Part shown: positions 39,639 to 49,363 of the stretch, one piece after another
Position numbering within the stretch: the first letter of the stretch is position 1
How the letters are laid out: every line of letters starts with the position of its first letter
Source: Thermococcus sp. 2319x1
Lineage (GTDB): Archaea; Methanobacteriota_B; Thermococci; Thermococcales; Thermococcaceae
Assembly: GCF_001484685.1 (NCBI RefSeq)
Contig: NZ_CP012200.1
Location: 180,321-244,320, forward strand
Reading direction: 5' to 3'
Length of the DNA: 64,000 nucleotides
Translations under genes and position numbers: made by a program
The notes under the pieces: generated by a model
Seen by the model: only the letters and a program-made list of their open reading frames with translations
What the model was told of the DNA's origin: nothing
The model's database searches: none

Positions 39639-40385
39639 ATGGCGAGGAAAGGTGCTAAGAGACACTTAAAGAGGCTTGCTGCTCCAACCCAGTGGTACAT
39701 TGAGAGAAAGGCATACACGTGGGCTGTAAGACCTTCCCCCGGTCCGCACAACATGAAAACATCAATTCCCCTCATTTACATAATCAGAGACTACCTTGGA
39801 TACGCAAAGACCGGCAGGGAAGCAAGAAAAATCCTCAACGAAGGGAAAGTGCTTGTGGATGGGAAGGTTAGGAAGGACTACAAATTCCCAGTTGGTATCA
39901 TGGACGTTGTCTCAATACCGGAAACCGGGGAACACTACAGAGTTTTTCCAAACAGGATTGGAAAGCTTATCCTCCATCCAATAAGCGAAGAAGAGGCAAA
40001 GATAAAACCACTTAGGATAAGCAACAAGAGAATGGTAAAGGGAGGAAACCTGCAACTCAACTTCCACGATGGAACAAACCATCTAATTAAGTTAAGCTCA
40101 CTCACAGATGAAACCAAGGATCAGTTCAAGACCTCGGACACCGTCTTAATGAAAATCCCGGAGAGGGAAATAATCAAAGTGCTCCCATTTGAGATCGGTG
40201 CTTATGTGTTCGTTGTTCAAGGTAAGAACGTTGCAAGGGTAGGAAAAATCGTTGAGGTCAGGCACTTCCCAGGCGGATGGCCAGACGTGGTTACAATTGA
40301 AGACAAGGAAGGAGAGCTCTTTGATACCTTAAAGGATTACGCATTTGTTGTGGGTAAAGAGGAACCAAAGATCTCATTACCGTGA
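39639..40385 (+). CDS. rps4e: Ribosomal protein S4e (eS4)
   Basis: Archaeal and eukaryotic small-subunit protein; 248 residues. An N-terminal basic part starts [15 protein letters not shown]. An S4-type RNA-binding domain ([20 protein letters not shown]) covers about residues 48-110, followed by the central S4e domain and a C-terminal KOW segment ([20 protein letters not shown]). The ATG at 39639 has GGAGGGC before it, overlapping the L24 end. Confidence 0.95.
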   Translation: MARKGAKRHLKRLAAPTQWYIERKAYTWAVRPSPGPHNMKTSIPLIYIIRDYLGYAKTGREARKILNEGKVLVDGKVRKDYKFPVGIMDVVSIPETGEHYRVFPNRIGKLILHPISEEEAKIKPLRISNKRMVKGGNLQLNFHDGTNHLIKLSSLTDETKDQFKTSDTVLMKIPEREIIKVLPFEIGAYVFVVQGKNVARVGKIVEVRHFPGGWPDVVTIEDKEGELFDTLKDYAFVVGKEEPKISLP

Positions 40386-40396
40386 GGTGAAAAGGA

Positions 40397-40948
40397 ATGA
40401 TAGCTAACAGAGAGGCAATCTTAGCTGATTGGGAAGCTCACCCTATGAGAAGGCCTAGGATAGCTAAGGTCACTATAAACATCGGCGTTGGTGAAAGCGG
40501 TGAGAGACTTACAAAGGCTGAGACAATGTTGGAATCGCTTGTTGGTCAAAAGCCAATAAGGAGGAAGGCAAAGAAAACAAACAGGGACTTTGGAATTAGA
40601 AGAGGCGAGCCGATAGCAGTTAAGGTGACCTTAAGGGGGCAAAAGGCCTACGACATGCTCAAAAGGCTATTGGCCGCCGTTGACAACAGACTTAAAGAGT
40701 CCAGCTTTGATGAGCACGGAAACGTTTGCTTTGGTATTGATGAGCACATCAACATTCCGGGAGTGGAATACGACCCAGAAATCGGTATATTCGGTATGGA
40801 CGTCTGTGTAACTCTTGAAAGACCCGGATACAGAATTGCAAGAAGAAAGAGGAGAAGGCACCACATCCCCACAAGACACAAGCTTACAAAGGAAGAGGGT
40901 ATGGTTTTCATGCAGGAAGAGTTTGGAGTCCAGATTGTGGAGGGATGA
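40397..40948 (+). CDS. rpl5: Ribosomal protein L5 (uL5)
   Basis: 5S rRNA-binding protein of the central protuberance; 183 residues. The RNA-binding motif [20 protein letters not shown] starts at about residue 23, [20 protein letters not shown] follows, and [20 protein letters not shown] is the archaeal-type C-terminal part. GAGGTGAAAAGG precedes the ATG; the S14 gene begins two bases after the stop. Confidence 0.95.
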   Translation: MIANREAILADWEAHPMRRPRIAKVTINIGVGESGERLTKAETMLESLVGQKPIRRKAKKTNRDFGIRRGEPIAVKVTLRGQKAYDMLKRLLAAVDNRLKESSFDEHGNVCFGIDEHINIPGVEYDPEIGIFGMDVCVTLERPGYRIARRKRRRHHIPTRHKLTKEEGMVFMQEEFGVQIVEG

Positions 40949-40950
40949 GT

Positions 40951-41121
40951 ATGGCGAAGGCTGATTATAACAAGAGAAAGCCGAGGAAGTTTGGTAAGGG
41001 CGCGAGAAGATGCATTCGCTGTGGACAATTTGGACCGATAGTTAGAATACACGGACTAATGCTCTGCAGGCACTGCTTTAGAGAGGTAGCTCCAAAATTA
41101 GGATTTAAGAAATACGACTGA
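40951..41121 (+). CDS. rps14: Ribosomal protein S14 (uS14), zinc-binding type
   Basis: Small-subunit head protein of 56 residues. Four cysteines in two CxxC pairs (CIRC near residue 21 and CRHC near residue 39) form a zinc site, as in archaeal and eukaryotic S14/S29. The ATG at 40951 is in AGGGATGAGTATGG, only two bases behind the L5 stop, so translation is coupled. The C-terminus reads [14 protein letters not shown], the family end. Confidence 0.95.
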   Translation: MAKADYNKRKPRKFGKGARRCIRCGQFGPIVRIHGLMLCRHCFREVAPKLGFKKYD

Positions 41122-41132
41122 GGTGAGATGAG

Positions 41133-41525
41133 ATGACTCTGTTGGATCCTTTGGCAAATGCTTTATCTCATATTACAAACAGCGAGAGAGTTGGAAAGAG
41201 GGAGGTCTACATAAAGCCAGCCTCGAAGCTTATTGGAGAGGTACTTAGGGTTATGCAAGAGAACGGATACGTAGGCGAGTTTGAATTTATCGATGATGGA
41301 AGGGCAGGCATATACAGAGTCCAGCTCCTAGGAAAGATAAACAAGGCCGGAGCAATAAAGCCAAGGTTCTCAGTGAAAGCTAAAGAGTACGAAAAGTGGG
41401 AAAAGAGATTCCTTCCAGCGTTTGAGTTTGGTATCCTAATAGTTTCCACATCCCAAGGTGTTATGACACACAAGGAAGCCCTTGAAAAGGGCATTGGTGG
41501 AAGGTTAATAGCCTACGTCTACTGA
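41133..41525 (+). CDS. rps8: Ribosomal protein S8 (uS8)
   Basis: Small-subunit platform protein, 130 residues. It starts [20 protein letters not shown] and ends with the conserved motif [20 protein letters not shown] and RLIAYVY, which binds 16S helix 21. GAGGTGAGATGAG lies before the ATG. The following L6 gene uses the same GAGGTGAGAG overlap with the stop codon. Confidence 0.95.
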   Translation: MTLLDPLANALSHITNSERVGKREVYIKPASKLIGEVLRVMQENGYVGEFEFIDDGRAGIYRVQLLGKINKAGAIKPRFSVKAKEYEKWEKRFLPAFEFGILIVSTSQGVMTHKEALEKGIGGRLIAYVY

Positions 41526-41535
41526 GGTGAGAGAA

Positions 41536-42090
41536 ATGCCAATCGATGCGTGGGTGAGGGAGGAAGTTAAGATTCCAGAGGGAGTCACCGTCGAGATAAA
41601 CGGTAACCTTGTCAAGGTTAGGGGACCTAAAGGAGAAGTTGAAAGAGAACTCAGCTACCCGGGGGTCAAGATATTCACTGAAGATGGCAAAGTTGTTGTT
41701 TACAAGGACTTTCCAAGGAGGAAGGACATAGCCATTACAAGAACCTTTGCGGCCCATATAACAAACATGATCAAGGGCGTCACGGAAGGGTTCACCTACA
41801 AGCTCAAGGTTGTTTACAGCCACTTCCCAATAACAGTCAAAGTGAAAGGCGACAAAGTTTACATAGAGAACTTCCTTGGTGAGAAGGCACCAAGAGTTGC
41901 CGAAATACTCCCTGGAGTTACAGTAAAGGTCATGGGTGGTGAAATAATAGTGGAGGGAATCGACAAAGAGAAAGTCGGACAAACTGCGGCAAACATCGAG
42001 CAGGCGACAAGGATTACCGGTAGGGATAGGAGGATCTTCCAAGATGGTATCTACATCGTTGAAAAGGCTGGTAAACCTATAAAGTTCTGA
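41536..42090 (+). CDS. rpl6: Ribosomal protein L6 (uL6)
   Basis: Large-subunit protein at the factor-binding site next to the sarcin-ricin loop; 184 residues in two similar halves. The first half has [20 protein letters not shown], the second ends in [20 protein letters not shown], the site of the archaeal L6 signature. The ATG at 41536 follows GAGGTGAGAGAA; a GTG three codons upstream is within that site. Confidence 0.95.
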   Translation: MPIDAWVREEVKIPEGVTVEINGNLVKVRGPKGEVERELSYPGVKIFTEDGKVVVYKDFPRRKDIAITRTFAAHITNMIKGVTEGFTYKLKVVYSHFPITVKVKGDKVYIENFLGEKAPRVAEILPGVTVKVMGGEIIVEGIDKEKVGQTAANIEQATRITGRDRRIFQDGIYIVEKAGKPIKF

Positions 42091-42100
42091 GGTGAGACTG

Positions 42101-42481
42101 ATGGAAAAAGCGAGACTCTTAAGGATAAGGGCCAAACTCAAAAGGAAGAAGCCCAGGTTTCTTAGGCAAGAATGGTGGAGGTTCCCCAAGTTTAAGAATG
42201 ATCCCAAGTGGAGGAGACCTAAAGGAATAGACAGCAAGATGAGGCTGAAGCTTAAAGGAAAGGCAAGATCACCCAGCATTGGATGGAGCTCACCGAAGGC
42301 AGTTAGGGGACTTCACCCAAGCGGTTACGAGGAAGTACTGGTACACAATGTTAAGGAACTTGAGACGATAGACCCAACCAGACAGGCGGCCAGAATAGCC
42401 AGAACAGTCGGAAAGAAGAAGAGACTCATGATAATTGAGAGAGCCAAGGAATTGGGTATTAAGGTGCTCAACGCGAGGTGA
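42101..42481 (+). CDS. rpl32e: Ribosomal protein L32e (eL32)
   Basis: Archaeal/eukaryotic large-subunit protein, 126 residues, very basic. It has [20 protein letters not shown] near residue 15 and [20 protein letters not shown] in the middle, the eL32 signature. The ATG at 42101 follows GAGGTGAGACTG; the frame opens three codons earlier at a GTG within the ribosome site. Confidence 0.94.
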   Translation: MEKARLLRIRAKLKRKKPRFLRQEWWRFPKFKNDPKWRRPKGIDSKMRLKLKGKARSPSIGWSSPKAVRGLHPSGYEEVLVHNVKELETIDPTRQAARIARTVGKKKRLMIIERAKELGIKVLNAR

Positions 42482-42486
42482 AGGTT

Positions 42487-42933
42487 ATGCTCAAGATGCA
42501 GAGAAGAATTGCCGCTGAGCTTTTGAAGTGTGGCGAGAATAGGGTTTGGATAGACCCCGAAAGGATTGATGATGTTAAATCTGCCATTACAAGGGAGGAT
42601 ATCAAAAGATTAATCAATGAAGGCGTCATAAAGAAGAAGCCAATTAAGGGACAGAGCAGGTACAGGGCAAAGCTTAGGCAAGAAGCGAAAAAGAAGGGAA
42701 GACACAGGGGACACGGAAGCAGAAAAGGCAAAAAGACGGCAAGGATGGGCAAGAAAGAGAGATGGATAATGACAATCAGAGCCCTTAGAAAGGAACTTAG
42801 AAAGCTCAAGGCAGAGAAAAAGATTGATGAACACACCTACCGCAACCTTTACATAAAGGCCAAGGGTGGACAGTTCAAGAGCAAACACCAGCTTTACCTG
42901 TTCCTGGAAGAGAAGGAGATATTGAAGAGGTGA
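42487..42933 (+). CDS. rpl19e: Ribosomal protein L19e (eL19)
   Basis: Archaeal/eukaryotic large-subunit protein that forms intersubunit bridges; 148 residues. It reads [20 protein letters not shown] at the start, has the highly basic [20 protein letters not shown] centre and the long C-terminal helix ending EEKEILKR. The ATG at 42487 follows GAGGTGAAGG; it directly abuts the L32e gene. Confidence 0.94.
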   Translation: MLKMQRRIAAELLKCGENRVWIDPERIDDVKSAITREDIKRLINEGVIKKKPIKGQSRYRAKLRQEAKKKGRHRGHGSRKGKKTARMGKKERWIMTIRALRKELRKLKAEKKIDEHTYRNLYIKAKGGQFKSKHQLYLFLEEKEILKR

Positions 42934-42938
42934 TATAG

Positions 42939-43544
42939 ATGGCACACGGACCGAGATATAGGGTTCCATTCAGAAGGAGAAGGGAAGGTAAGACTAACTA
43001 TCACAAGAGGCTTGCACTCCTTAAATCAGGCAAGCCAAGGTTGGTTGTGAGAAAAACTCTCAACCACCACATAGCTCAGATAGTACTATATGATCCAAAG
43101 GGCGACAAAACAGTTGTTTCAGCTCACACAAGAGAGCTCATGAGGGACTTTGGATGGAAGGGACACGGCGGAAACACTCCAAGTGCTTATCTCCTCGGGT
43201 TGCTCATAGGTTACAAGGCACTTGAGAAGGGCATAAATGAGGCTATCCTCGATATTGGTCTACACCCACCTACAAGGGGATCAAGCATCTTTGCGGTCCT
43301 CAAGGGAGCAGTTGATGCGGGTTTGGACGTTCCACACAGTGAGGAAATCTATCCTGGAGAAGACAGAATTAAAGGGGAGCACATTGCGGAATATGCGAAG
43401 ATGCTTAAGGAAGAGGACGAAGAGAAATACAGAAAACAGTTCGGAGGATATCTCGTTAAGGGACTTGAACCTGAAAGGCTTCCCGAGCACTTTGAAGAGG
43501 TTAAGGCGAGAATCATTGAGAAATTTGAGAAGGTGAGAGCATGA
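42939..43544 (+). CDS. rpl18: Ribosomal protein L18 (uL18)
   Basis: 5S rRNA-binding central-protuberance protein; 201 residues, the long archaeal/eukaryotic form. It begins [20 protein letters not shown] and has [20 protein letters not shown], then [32 protein letters not shown] precedes the ATG. The stop codon overlaps the S5 start by four bases. Confidence 0.95.
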   Translation: MAHGPRYRVPFRRRREGKTNYHKRLALLKSGKPRLVVRKTLNHHIAQIVLYDPKGDKTVVSAHTRELMRDFGWKGHGGNTPSAYLLGLLIGYKALEKGINEAILDIGLHPPTRGSSIFAVLKGAVDAGLDVPHSEEIYPGEDRIKGEHIAEYAKMLKEEDEEKYRKQFGGYLVKGLEPERLPEHFEEVKARIIEKFEKVRA

Positions 43545-44248
43545 GCCACGAGTGGAAAGAATACGCTCAAAGGGTTTTAGAAGAGTGGCAACCCAAGACA
43601 AAGCTTGGTATGCTCGTTAAAGAAGGTCAGATCACTGACATTCATGAGATCTTTAGAAAGGGTTACCAGATAAAAGAGCCCGAGATAGTTGATGTACTCC
43701 TCCCTGAGGTTAACGCCAGAGAAAATCAAGAGGTTCTTGACATAGCTCTAACGGTAAGAATGACTGACAGCGGTAGGAGAGTTAGGTTTAGGGTACTGGC
43801 GGCTGTAGGAAACAGAGACGGTTATGTGGGACTTGGAATCGGCCATGGGAAGGAAGTTGGGATAGCCATAAGGAAAGCACTAAACTACGCTAAGATGAAC
43901 ATAATTGAAGTCAAAAGGGGCTGCGGTTCATGGGAGTGCAGGTGTAGGAGACCACACTCAATACCGTTTGCAGTTGAGGGCAAGAGCGGTAGTGTAAAGG
44001 TCAAGCTCATGCCAGGACCAAGGGGACTTGGTCTCGTTATTGGTGACGTCGGTAAGAAGGTACTAAGCCTAGCTGGGGTTAGGGACGTGTGGTCACAAAC
44101 CTTGGGTGAGACGAGAACCACAGTTAACTTCGCAAAGGCAGTGTTTGAAGCACTATACAACACCAACAGTGTTGCTGTGAAGCCTGAGATGATCGAGCGC
44201 TATGGTATAGTGGTTGGTAGAGAAATGCCGCAGAACTTTGAGCTGTGA
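43541..44248 (+). CDS. rps5: Ribosomal protein S5 (uS5)
   Basis: Small-subunit decoding-accuracy protein; 235 residues with archaeal N-terminal extension. The double-stranded-RNA-binding-like domain carries [20 protein letters not shown] and [20 protein letters not shown] (about residues 85-125); the C-terminal domain has [20 protein letters not shown] and [16 protein letters not shown]. Its ATG overlaps the L18 stop, with GAAGGTGAGAG as ribosome site. Confidence 0.95.
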   Translation: MSHEWKEYAQRVLEEWQPKTKLGMLVKEGQITDIHEIFRKGYQIKEPEIVDVLLPEVNARENQEVLDIALTVRMTDSGRRVRFRVLAAVGNRDGYVGLGIGHGKEVGIAIRKALNYAKMNIIEVKRGCGSWECRCRRPHSIPFAVEGKSGSVKVKLMPGPRGLGLVIGDVGKKVLSLAGVRDVWSQTLGETRTTVNFAKAVFEALYNTNSVAVKPEMIERYGIVVGREMPQNFEL

Positions 44249-44259
44249 GGTGAGCGAGA

Positions 44260-44724
44260 ATGACAAAACTTGCTTTGATCAGGATAAGGGGCAGGGTGAA
44301 TGTTAAGAGACCCGTAAAGGACACCCTCGCAATGCTGAGACTCCACAAGGTAAATCACCTTGTGATCGTTGACGACACCCCAACTTACAAGGGAATGATA
44401 CAAAAGGTAAAAGATTACATCACTTGGGGAGAAATAAACGCCGAAACCTTGGCAAAGCTCATAGAAAAGAGAGGGAGATTGCCCGGAAACAAGAAGGTTA
44501 CGGAGGAGTACGTCCAAGAAAAGCTCGGGATGAGCATCAAAGAATTTGCTGAAAAAGTGATCAATGGGGAAATGAAGCTCAGCGATCTACCGGGACTAAA
44601 GCCGGTATTTAGACTCCATCCAGCAAGAGGGGGCATTAGGAGCAAGAAGAGAACCTTCAAAGAGGGTGGAGCTTTAGGCTATAGGGGAGAGGCTATTAAC
44701 GAGCTTATAGAGAGAATGCTGTGA
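44260..44724 (+). CDS. rpl30: Ribosomal protein L30 (uL30)
   Basis: Large-subunit protein, 154 residues, the long archaeal L30/L7 form. It has [20 protein letters not shown], then [20 protein letters not shown] and [20 protein letters not shown] at the C-terminal part. GAGGTGAGCGAG precedes the ATG and overlaps the S5 stop. Confidence 0.95.
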   Translation: MTKLALIRIRGRVNVKRPVKDTLAMLRLHKVNHLVIVDDTPTYKGMIQKVKDYITWGEINAETLAKLIEKRGRLPGNKKVTEEYVQEKLGMSIKEFAEKVINGEMKLSDLPGLKPVFRLHPARGGIRSKKRTFKEGGALGYRGEAINELIERML

Positions 44725-44734
44725 GGTGCGCGAG

Positions 44735-45178
44735 ATGATTAGGAAAAAGAAAAAAGTGAGAAAGCTTCGCGGTTCCCACACTCATGGATGGGGATGCAAA
44801 AAGAAGCACCGCGGTGGAGGCCACAAGGGCGGTAGAGGTATGGCTGGAACAGGAAAGAGGAAGAAGACAAAATGGACATGGGTCATCAAATATGCCCCTG
44901 ACCATTTGGGCAAAAGAGGCTTCAAGAGGCCTGCGGAAGTTCAAAGAGAGATAACTGCAGTGAACCTCAAATTCATTGACGAGCACCTTGACGAGCTCAT
45001 GCAGCTTGGCATTGCCTATGAAGAGGAAGGAAGAATCGTTGTCGATACCACCCAGTTTGCCGATAAGGTACTTGGAACCGGGAAACTCACAAAACCACTT
45101 GTAATTAGAGCCAGAGCATTCTCCCCCAAGGCTGAGGAGAAAATAATCCAAGCCGGGGGAGAAGCTCTGCTTGCTTGA
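44735..45178 (+). CDS. rpl15: Ribosomal protein L15 (uL15)
   Basis: Large-subunit protein, 147 residues. It has the glycine-rich basic head [40 protein letters not shown] and the C-terminal motif [20 protein letters not shown] shared with L18e. The ATG at 44735 follows GAGGTGCGCGAG. A T-rich run (TTTTTTCTTTTT, 45179-45190) right after the stop may partly terminate transcription before secY. Confidence 0.95.
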   Translation: MIRKKKKVRKLRGSHTHGWGCKKKHRGGGHKGGRGMAGTGKRKKTKWTWVIKYAPDHLGKRGFKRPAEVQREITAVNLKFIDEHLDELMQLGIAYEEEGRIVVDTTQFADKVLGTGKLTKPLVIRARAFSPKAEEKIIQAGGEALLA

Positions 45179-45214
45179 TTTTTTCTTTTTGAATAAACCT
45201 TTGAGGTGTAATCC

Positions 45215-46600
45215 ATGGGGGCAAGGGAGATAATCTACAAAATAGAGCATGCATTTCCAGAGATTGAGAGGCCAAAACGACATGTACCTTTAAAGGAAAA
45301 ATTCGCCTGGACAGGTGTCGCATTGCTATTGTATTTTATCATGGCACAGATACCTCTTTTTGGAATTCCCGGCCAGATACAGGATTATTTCCAAACTCTG
45401 AGGGTGGTTCTTGCCGGTAGAAACGGTAGTCTATTAACATTGGGAATAGGACCCATAGTTACCGCTGGAATTATAATGCAGCTTTTAGTTGGTTCAGAAA
45501 TAATAAAGTTGGACCTTTCGAACCCCGAAGACAGAAGATTCTATCAGGCTCTGCAGAAGGTATTTGCGGTGTTCATGTGCTTCTTTGAGGCAGCTGTTTA
45601 CGTATTTGCGGGAGCGTTTGGAAATCCCACGTTAACAATCAAGATACTCCTTACGCTCCAGCTTGCCTTTGGTGGAATAATGGTAATGATTATGGATGAG
45701 CTCGTGAGCAAATGGGGAATTGGCAGTGGTATAAGTCTCTTTATTGCTGCTGGAGTTTCACAGACAATTGTTACAAGAGCGCTTAACCCATTAACTACCA
45801 GTCAAGCCATAGACCCCCTAACAGGTGGCCCTGCTATAATAGGTGCTATTCCAGCGTTTATCCAGCATATAATGAAGGGCGATGTTACTGGGGCGCTATA
45901 CAGAAGGGGACTTCCAGACATGATAAGTGTTTTGGCAACAATAGTCATCTTTCTGATAGTTGTTTACTTGGAAAGCATGCGCGTGGAGATTCCCCTCAGC
46001 TATGGAAGGGTAACAGTTAGAGGAAGGTACCCAATAAGGTTTATGTATGTCAGCAACATTCCGATCATACTCACGTTTGCCCTTTATGCGAACATCCAGC
46101 TCTGGGCTAGGCTTTTACAAAGACTCGGCCATCCAATTCTTGGAACTTTTGACGAAACTGGAGCGGCAGTTTCTGGGTTTGTAAGGTACGTCCTACCACC
46201 CGCAGACATATTCAGCGTTACAGCCGATCCGTTAAGGGCTTTGGTTTATGCCATACTCACCATAATGTTCTCTCTACTCTTTGGATTCCTGTGGGTTGAG
46301 CTCACTGGACTTGATGCGAAGAGCATTGCAAGGCAGCTGCAGAGGGCTGGGTTGCAGATACCCGGATTTAGAAGGGACCCAAGGATTCTGGAAAGGGTCT
46401 TACAGAGGTACATTCCCTACGTTACATTCTGGGGAGCATTCACTTTGGCTGTTGTTGCGGTATTGGCAGACTTCCTTGGGGCACTGGGAACTGGAACCGG
46501 AATACTGCTTACAGTGGGTATACTCTACAGATTTTATGAAGAAATAGCAAGGGAGCAAGCCACCGAGATGTTCCCAGCACTGCGCAGGTTCTTCAGTTAG
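45215..46600 (+). CDS. secY: Preprotein translocase subunit SecY (Sec61 alpha)
   Basis: The channel-forming subunit of the protein-export translocon in the cytoplasmic membrane; 461 residues with ten membrane helices. The plug/first-helix region has [40 protein letters not shown] is helix 2, [20 protein letters not shown] is the signature of helix 4, and the cytoplasmic loops that bind SRP receptor and ribosome include [32 protein letters not shown] precedes the ATG. A T-rich stretch (46601-46625) follows the stop. Confidence 0.96.
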   Translation: MGAREIIYKIEHAFPEIERPKRHVPLKEKFAWTGVALLLYFIMAQIPLFGIPGQIQDYFQTLRVVLAGRNGSLLTLGIGPIVTAGIIMQLLVGSEIIKLDLSNPEDRRFYQALQKVFAVFMCFFEAAVYVFAGAFGNPTLTIKILLTLQLAFGGIMVMIMDELVSKWGIGSGISLFIAAGVSQTIVTRALNPLTTSQAIDPLTGGPAIIGAIPAFIQHIMKGDVTGALYRRGLPDMISVLATIVIFLIVVYLESMRVEIPLSYGRVTVRGRYPIRFMYVSNIPIILTFALYANIQLWARLLQRLGHPILGTFDETGAAVSGFVRYVLPPADIFSVTADPLRALVYAILTIMFSLLFGFLWVELTGLDAKSIARQLQRAGLQIPGFRRDPRILERVLQRYIPYVTFWGAFTLAVVAVLADFLGALGTGTGILLTVGILYRFYEEIAREQATEMFPALRRFFS

Positions 46601-46630
46601 TTTCTTTTTTGTCATTCATTTTCTAAAAAA

Positions 46631-46640
46631 CCTTATAAAC
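46631..46640 (+). promoter_or_regulatory. TATA box of the adkA group
   Basis: CCTTATAAAC, about 55 bases before the adkA start and after a T-rich stretch that follows secY, so transcription is probably renewed here. Confidence 0.55.
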
Positions 46641-46691
46641 CAATTTTTCTTTGTAGTCTCTGGAGTGCGAGTTTTGATCAGGTGATAGAAT

Positions 46692-47282
46692 ATGTCATTT
46701 GTAGTGGTCATTACTGGAATTCCGGGAGTGGGGAAGAGCACAATCACGAAACTGGCATTGAAAAGAACTCGGGCAAAATTCAGGGTAGTTAACTTTGGTG
46801 ATATAATGTTTGAGGAAGCTCTCAAGGCCAAGCTGGTTACTCATAGAGACGAAATGAGAAAATTGAGTTTAAGGGTGCAGAGAGAGCTACAGCTCAAAGC
46901 TGCTCAACGGATTCTGGAGATATCCAGAGAAGAACCCGTACTACTCGATACCCATGCCACAATAAAAACACCCTTAGGGTACATGCTTGGCTTTCCCAAG
47001 GAGGTAATTGAGATCATAAACCCGAGATTTGTTGTTATAATCGAAGCAACTCCCAGCGAAATACTGGGAAGAAGGCTGAGGGATTTAAAGAGGGATAGAG
47101 ATGTTGAAACTGAGGAACAAATTCAGAGACATCAGGATTTAAATAGGGCTGCCGCAATAAGTTATGCAATGCATTCCAATGCACTTATAAAGATAATTGA
47201 AAATCATGAGGATAAAGGTCTGGAAGAGGCCGTTAATGAGTTGGTAAAAATACTTGATCTGGCGGTGGAGGAAGATGCTTGA
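46692..47282 (+). CDS. adkA: Archaeal-type adenylate kinase
   Basis: Cytoplasmic enzyme that interconverts ATP plus AMP and two ADP. The archaeal AdkA family differs from bacterial Adk and lacks the lid; this is 196 residues, its normal length. The P-loop GIPGVGKST is at residues 9-17, the AMP region is [14 protein letters not shown], and [17 protein letters not shown] follows. GGTGATAGAAT precedes the ATG. The gene is linked to secY as in other Thermococcales. Confidence 0.94.
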   Translation: MSFVVVITGIPGVGKSTITKLALKRTRAKFRVVNFGDIMFEEALKAKLVTHRDEMRKLSLRVQRELQLKAAQRILEISREEPVLLDTHATIKTPLGYMLGFPKEVIEIINPRFVVIIEATPSEILGRRLRDLKRDRDVETEEQIQRHQDLNRAAAISYAMHSNALIKIIENHEDKGLEEAVNELVKILDLAVEEDA

Positions 47283-47802
47283 GGGAATATACCTTGCACT
47301 TGACAAGGTGTTTGGTCCTTTAGTTACCAATGCTCACCCAATGTGGGTAGTAACAATTTCGGGAATTATACTCGGCGCCTTCTTCACATTAGTTAATCAC
47401 ATGCTGATAGACCAAGAAAAAATGAAAAGACTGCAAAAAATGAGCAGGGAATTTCAGAAGGAGTGGAAAGAGGCTCAAAAAGCTAAGGACGAGAAAAAGT
47501 TAAGAAAGCTTCAACAAAAGCAGTTGGAACTTTTAAAGCTTCAAAATGAAGTTATAAAAGATTCAATGTTTAAACCAATGCTCCTCACAATGCCGATATT
47601 CTTCGTATTCTTCGGGTGGATGAGGAGGTGGTACGTTGAGACGGCAATTGTAAAGTCACCCTTCAACTTTTTCCTCTTTGACTGGTTCCATAGATTCTAT
47701 CACTCTTCCCTTCAAGCCAACGAATTGGGCTATATCGGATGGTACATCCTAACATCAATGATTGTCGGACAGGTTTTAAGAAAGCTCTTGGACTCATATT
47801 AG
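47275..47802 (+). CDS. DUF106 / EMC3-TMCO1-like membrane protein (Oxa1/YidC superfamily)
   Basis: A 175-residue membrane protein with a first helix ([20 protein letters not shown]), a cytosolic coiled-coil of charged residues (about 48-95), then two more helices. This layout is that of archaeal DUF106 proteins, which are relatives of YidC/Oxa1 and eukaryotic EMC3 and TMCO1 and insert membrane proteins. Its position after secY fits that role. The ATG at 47275 follows GGTGGAGG and overlaps the end of adkA by eight bases; the longer frame to 47254 is less likely. Confidence 0.88.
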   Translation: MLEGIYLALDKVFGPLVTNAHPMWVVTISGIILGAFFTLVNHMLIDQEKMKRLQKMSREFQKEWKEAQKAKDEKKLRKLQQKQLELLKLQNEVIKDSMFKPMLLTMPIFFVFFGWMRRWYVETAIVKSPFNFFLFDWFHRFYHSSLQANELGYIGWYILTSMIVGQVLRKLLDSY

Positions 47803-47848
47803 TTAAATTTAAAAATGCTGCACAAAAAAGCTAAGCGGGGTGAGAAAT

Positions 47849-48115
47849 ATGAAACCAATGTACAGGTCAAGATCATGGAGAAGAAAGTACGTTAGAACTC
47901 CGGGTGGAAGGACTGTAATACACTTTGAGAAAAAGAAGCCAAAGATAGCACACTGTGCAATGTGCGGAAGGCCATTGAACGGAATTCCAAGGGGCAGGGC
48001 AAGTGAGTTAAGAAAGCTCCCCAAGACCAAGAAGAGACCTGAGAGACCTATGCCACACCTCTGCCCAAGCTGCATGCGCAGGGTTATGAAGACTCAGGTG
48101 AGGGCTGCTCTCTAA
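47849..48115 (+). CDS. rpl34e: Ribosomal protein L34e (eL34)
   Basis: Archaeal/eukaryotic large-subunit protein, 88 residues. It reads [20 protein letters not shown], with two CxxC zinc pairs ([10 protein letters not shown] and [10 protein letters not shown]). The ATG at 47849 follows GGGGTGAGAAAT; the frame opens three codons earlier at a GTG within that site. Confidence 0.94.
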   Translation: MKPMYRSRSWRRKYVRTPGGRTVIHFEKKKPKIAHCAMCGRPLNGIPRGRASELRKLPKTKKRPERPMPHLCPSCMRRVMKTQVRAAL

Positions 48116-48136
48116 GCTTGAACGAAAGGGATGCAC

Positions 48137-48694
48137 ATGCCCAAGGGATGTCTAGTGATTACAGTGGGCGGATTGGCAGGAAGTGGTACTACAACCCTTT
48201 GCAGAAATCTGGCAAAGCATTATGGATTTAAGCATGTCTACGCTGGCCTAATATTTCGGCAGATGGCAAAAGAGATGGGTATGTCCCTTCAGGAATTCCA
48301 GAAGTATGCTGAAATGCACCCAGAAATAGATAGAGAAGTTGACAGGAGACAAGTAGAGGCGGCAAAAGAATGCAACGTGGTTATTGAGGGTCGTTTGGCT
48401 GGATGGATGGTAAAAAATGCTGATTTAAAGATATGGCTTGATGCACCGATCCAAGTAAGGGCTCAGCGTGTGGCAAAGAGAGAGGGCATAAGTGTTGAGG
48501 AAGCCTTTATGCAGATTGCCGAGAGGGAAATGCAGAATAGGAAAAGATATTTAAACCTATACGGGATTGACATTAACGATCTCTCAGTTTATGATTTGGT
48601 TATTAACACTGCCAATTGGGGTCCCGATGGGGTCTTCGCCATTGTGAAGGCCGCCATCGACCACCTGTACCCCGATGGCGACACGGGGAAATAA
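48137..48694 (+). CDS. cmk: Cytidylate kinase
   Basis: Phosphorylates CMP (and dCMP) to the diphosphate; archaeal short form of 185 residues. The P-loop reads TVGGLAGSGTTTLCRNLAKH near residue 8, followed by the NMP-binding and lid regions (VVIEGRLAGWMVKNADLKIW, QRVAKREGISVEEA). It is one of the superoperon tail genes in many euryarchaea. The ATG at 48137 is preferred with AAAGGG six bases before it; an ATG at 48131 is adjacent to that site. Confidence 0.92.
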   Translation: MPKGCLVITVGGLAGSGTTTLCRNLAKHYGFKHVYAGLIFRQMAKEMGMSLQEFQKYAEMHPEIDREVDRRQVEAAKECNVVIEGRLAGWMVKNADLKIWLDAPIQVRAQRVAKREGISVEEAFMQIAEREMQNRKRYLNLYGIDINDLSVYDLVINTANWGPDGVFAIVKAAIDHLYPDGDTGK

Positions 48695-48714
48695 AAAAGA
48701 TGGAGGTGGGATGA

Positions 48715-48966
48715 ATGCCAGCAATCGATGTTGGAAGGTTGGCCGTAGTTATTGCCGGAAGAAGGGCTGGACAAAAGGTAGTTGTTGTTGACATAATCGA
48801 CAAGAACTTCGTCCTCGTTACCGGCGCTGGATTAAACAAGGTGAAGAGAAGAAGAATGAACATCAAGCACCTTGAGCCTCTCCCAGAGAAGGTTAACATT
48901 GAGAGAGGCGCCGACGACGAGGCTGTTAAGCAAGCTTTGGAAAAAGCGGGAATAAGTTTAGAGTGA
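48715..48966 (+). CDS. rpl14e: Ribosomal protein L14e (eL14)
   Basis: Archaeal/eukaryotic large-subunit protein, 83 residues, with the KOW-like start [20 protein letters not shown] and the basic [33 protein letters not shown] precedes the ATG. It is the last gene of the superoperon here. In other Thermococcales cbf5 follows closely, so the AT-rich island after this gene interrupts that order. Confidence 0.94.
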   Translation: MPAIDVGRLAVVIAGRRAGQKVVVVDIIDKNFVLVTGAGLNKVKRRRMNIKHLEPLPEKVNIERGADDEAVKQALEKAGISLE

Positions 48967-48995
48967 AATTTTTGTTTTTCTTTTTATTATATATT
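48967..48995 (+). terminator. T-rich terminator after L14e
   Basis: AATTTTTGTTTTTCTTTTTATTATATATT directly follows the stop codon. Runs of T without a hairpin are the usual archaeal termination signal. Confidence 0.6.
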
Positions 48996-49158
48996 GCTCT
49001 GAATATTTTTTTGTTTATGTGTTGAGTTCTTAGGAATTACTACTAACACTCTAAAAGTTTTCATACTTTCTTGATTTTGAAAAAAGAAGTCTTTAGAGAA
49101 TTACTTTATTTTGAGAGAAAAAAAACCATTAGATGTGAACTAAAAGTTTAAGAAAATT
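48996..49158. other. AT-rich gap before the RiPP-like island
   Basis: No frame of useful length, tRNA or hairpin is seen. Composition is much richer in A and T than the superoperon, and it marks the left edge of the island. Confidence 0.4.
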
Positions 49159-49168
49159 TTAAATATAA
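49159..49168 (+). promoter_or_regulatory. TATA box of the small-peptide gene
   Basis: TTAAATATAA preceded by AAGAAAATT, a BRE-like purine-rich stretch. It would start transcription near 49185-49190, leaving a short leader with GGAGGTGAT at 49198-49206. Confidence 0.6.
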
Positions 49169-49211
49169 AAACAACTTATTGAGTATGTAAAATTTTCGGA
49201 GGTGATAAGAG

Positions 49212-49319
49212 TTGGAAGAGTTTGATGTCAAATCTGCCATTACAGAAACTTTAAACGACGCCACATTATTGACGTGTTGTCTCCAAGTTTGGGCATTTAT
49301 AAGTACAGATTCTGACTGA
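49212..49319 (+). CDS. Small peptide, candidate RiPP precursor (35 residues)
   Basis: A TTG start lies five bases after a perfect GGAGGTGAT ribosome site (49198-49206) and a TATA box 40-50 bases upstream. The reading begins MEEFDVKSAITETLNDATLL, followed by two adjacent cysteines (Cys22, Cys23) and a short tail with tryptophan, phenylalanine and a serine/threonine/aspartate end. The N-terminal half is acidic and could be a helical leader; the cysteine-containing half would be the core. It is followed by TPR, two radical SAM and two ABC genes. I infer that it is the peptide substrate of those enzymes. No homologue is known to me, and the product and bond types are unknown. The alternative is that the ORF is fortuitous. 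Confidence 0.72.
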   Translation: MEEFDVKSAITETLNDATLLTCCLQVWAFISTDSD

Positions 49320-49341
49320 ATTTTATTATTTTATTTTTTAA
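49320..49341 (+). terminator. T-rich tract between the small peptide and the TPR gene
   Basis: ATTTTATTATTTTATTTTTTAA follows the peptide stop at once. It is likely a partial archaeal terminator that makes the peptide transcript more abundant than the enzyme transcript. Confidence 0.5.
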
Positions 49342-49363
49342 CTTCACTTGGAGGGGGCAAAAA

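Noticed and set aside
41461-42279. 272-residue minus-strand frame across L6 and L32e
   Set aside because: It is antisense to two ribosomal genes with strong ribosome sites; length reflects codon bias of the sense strand.
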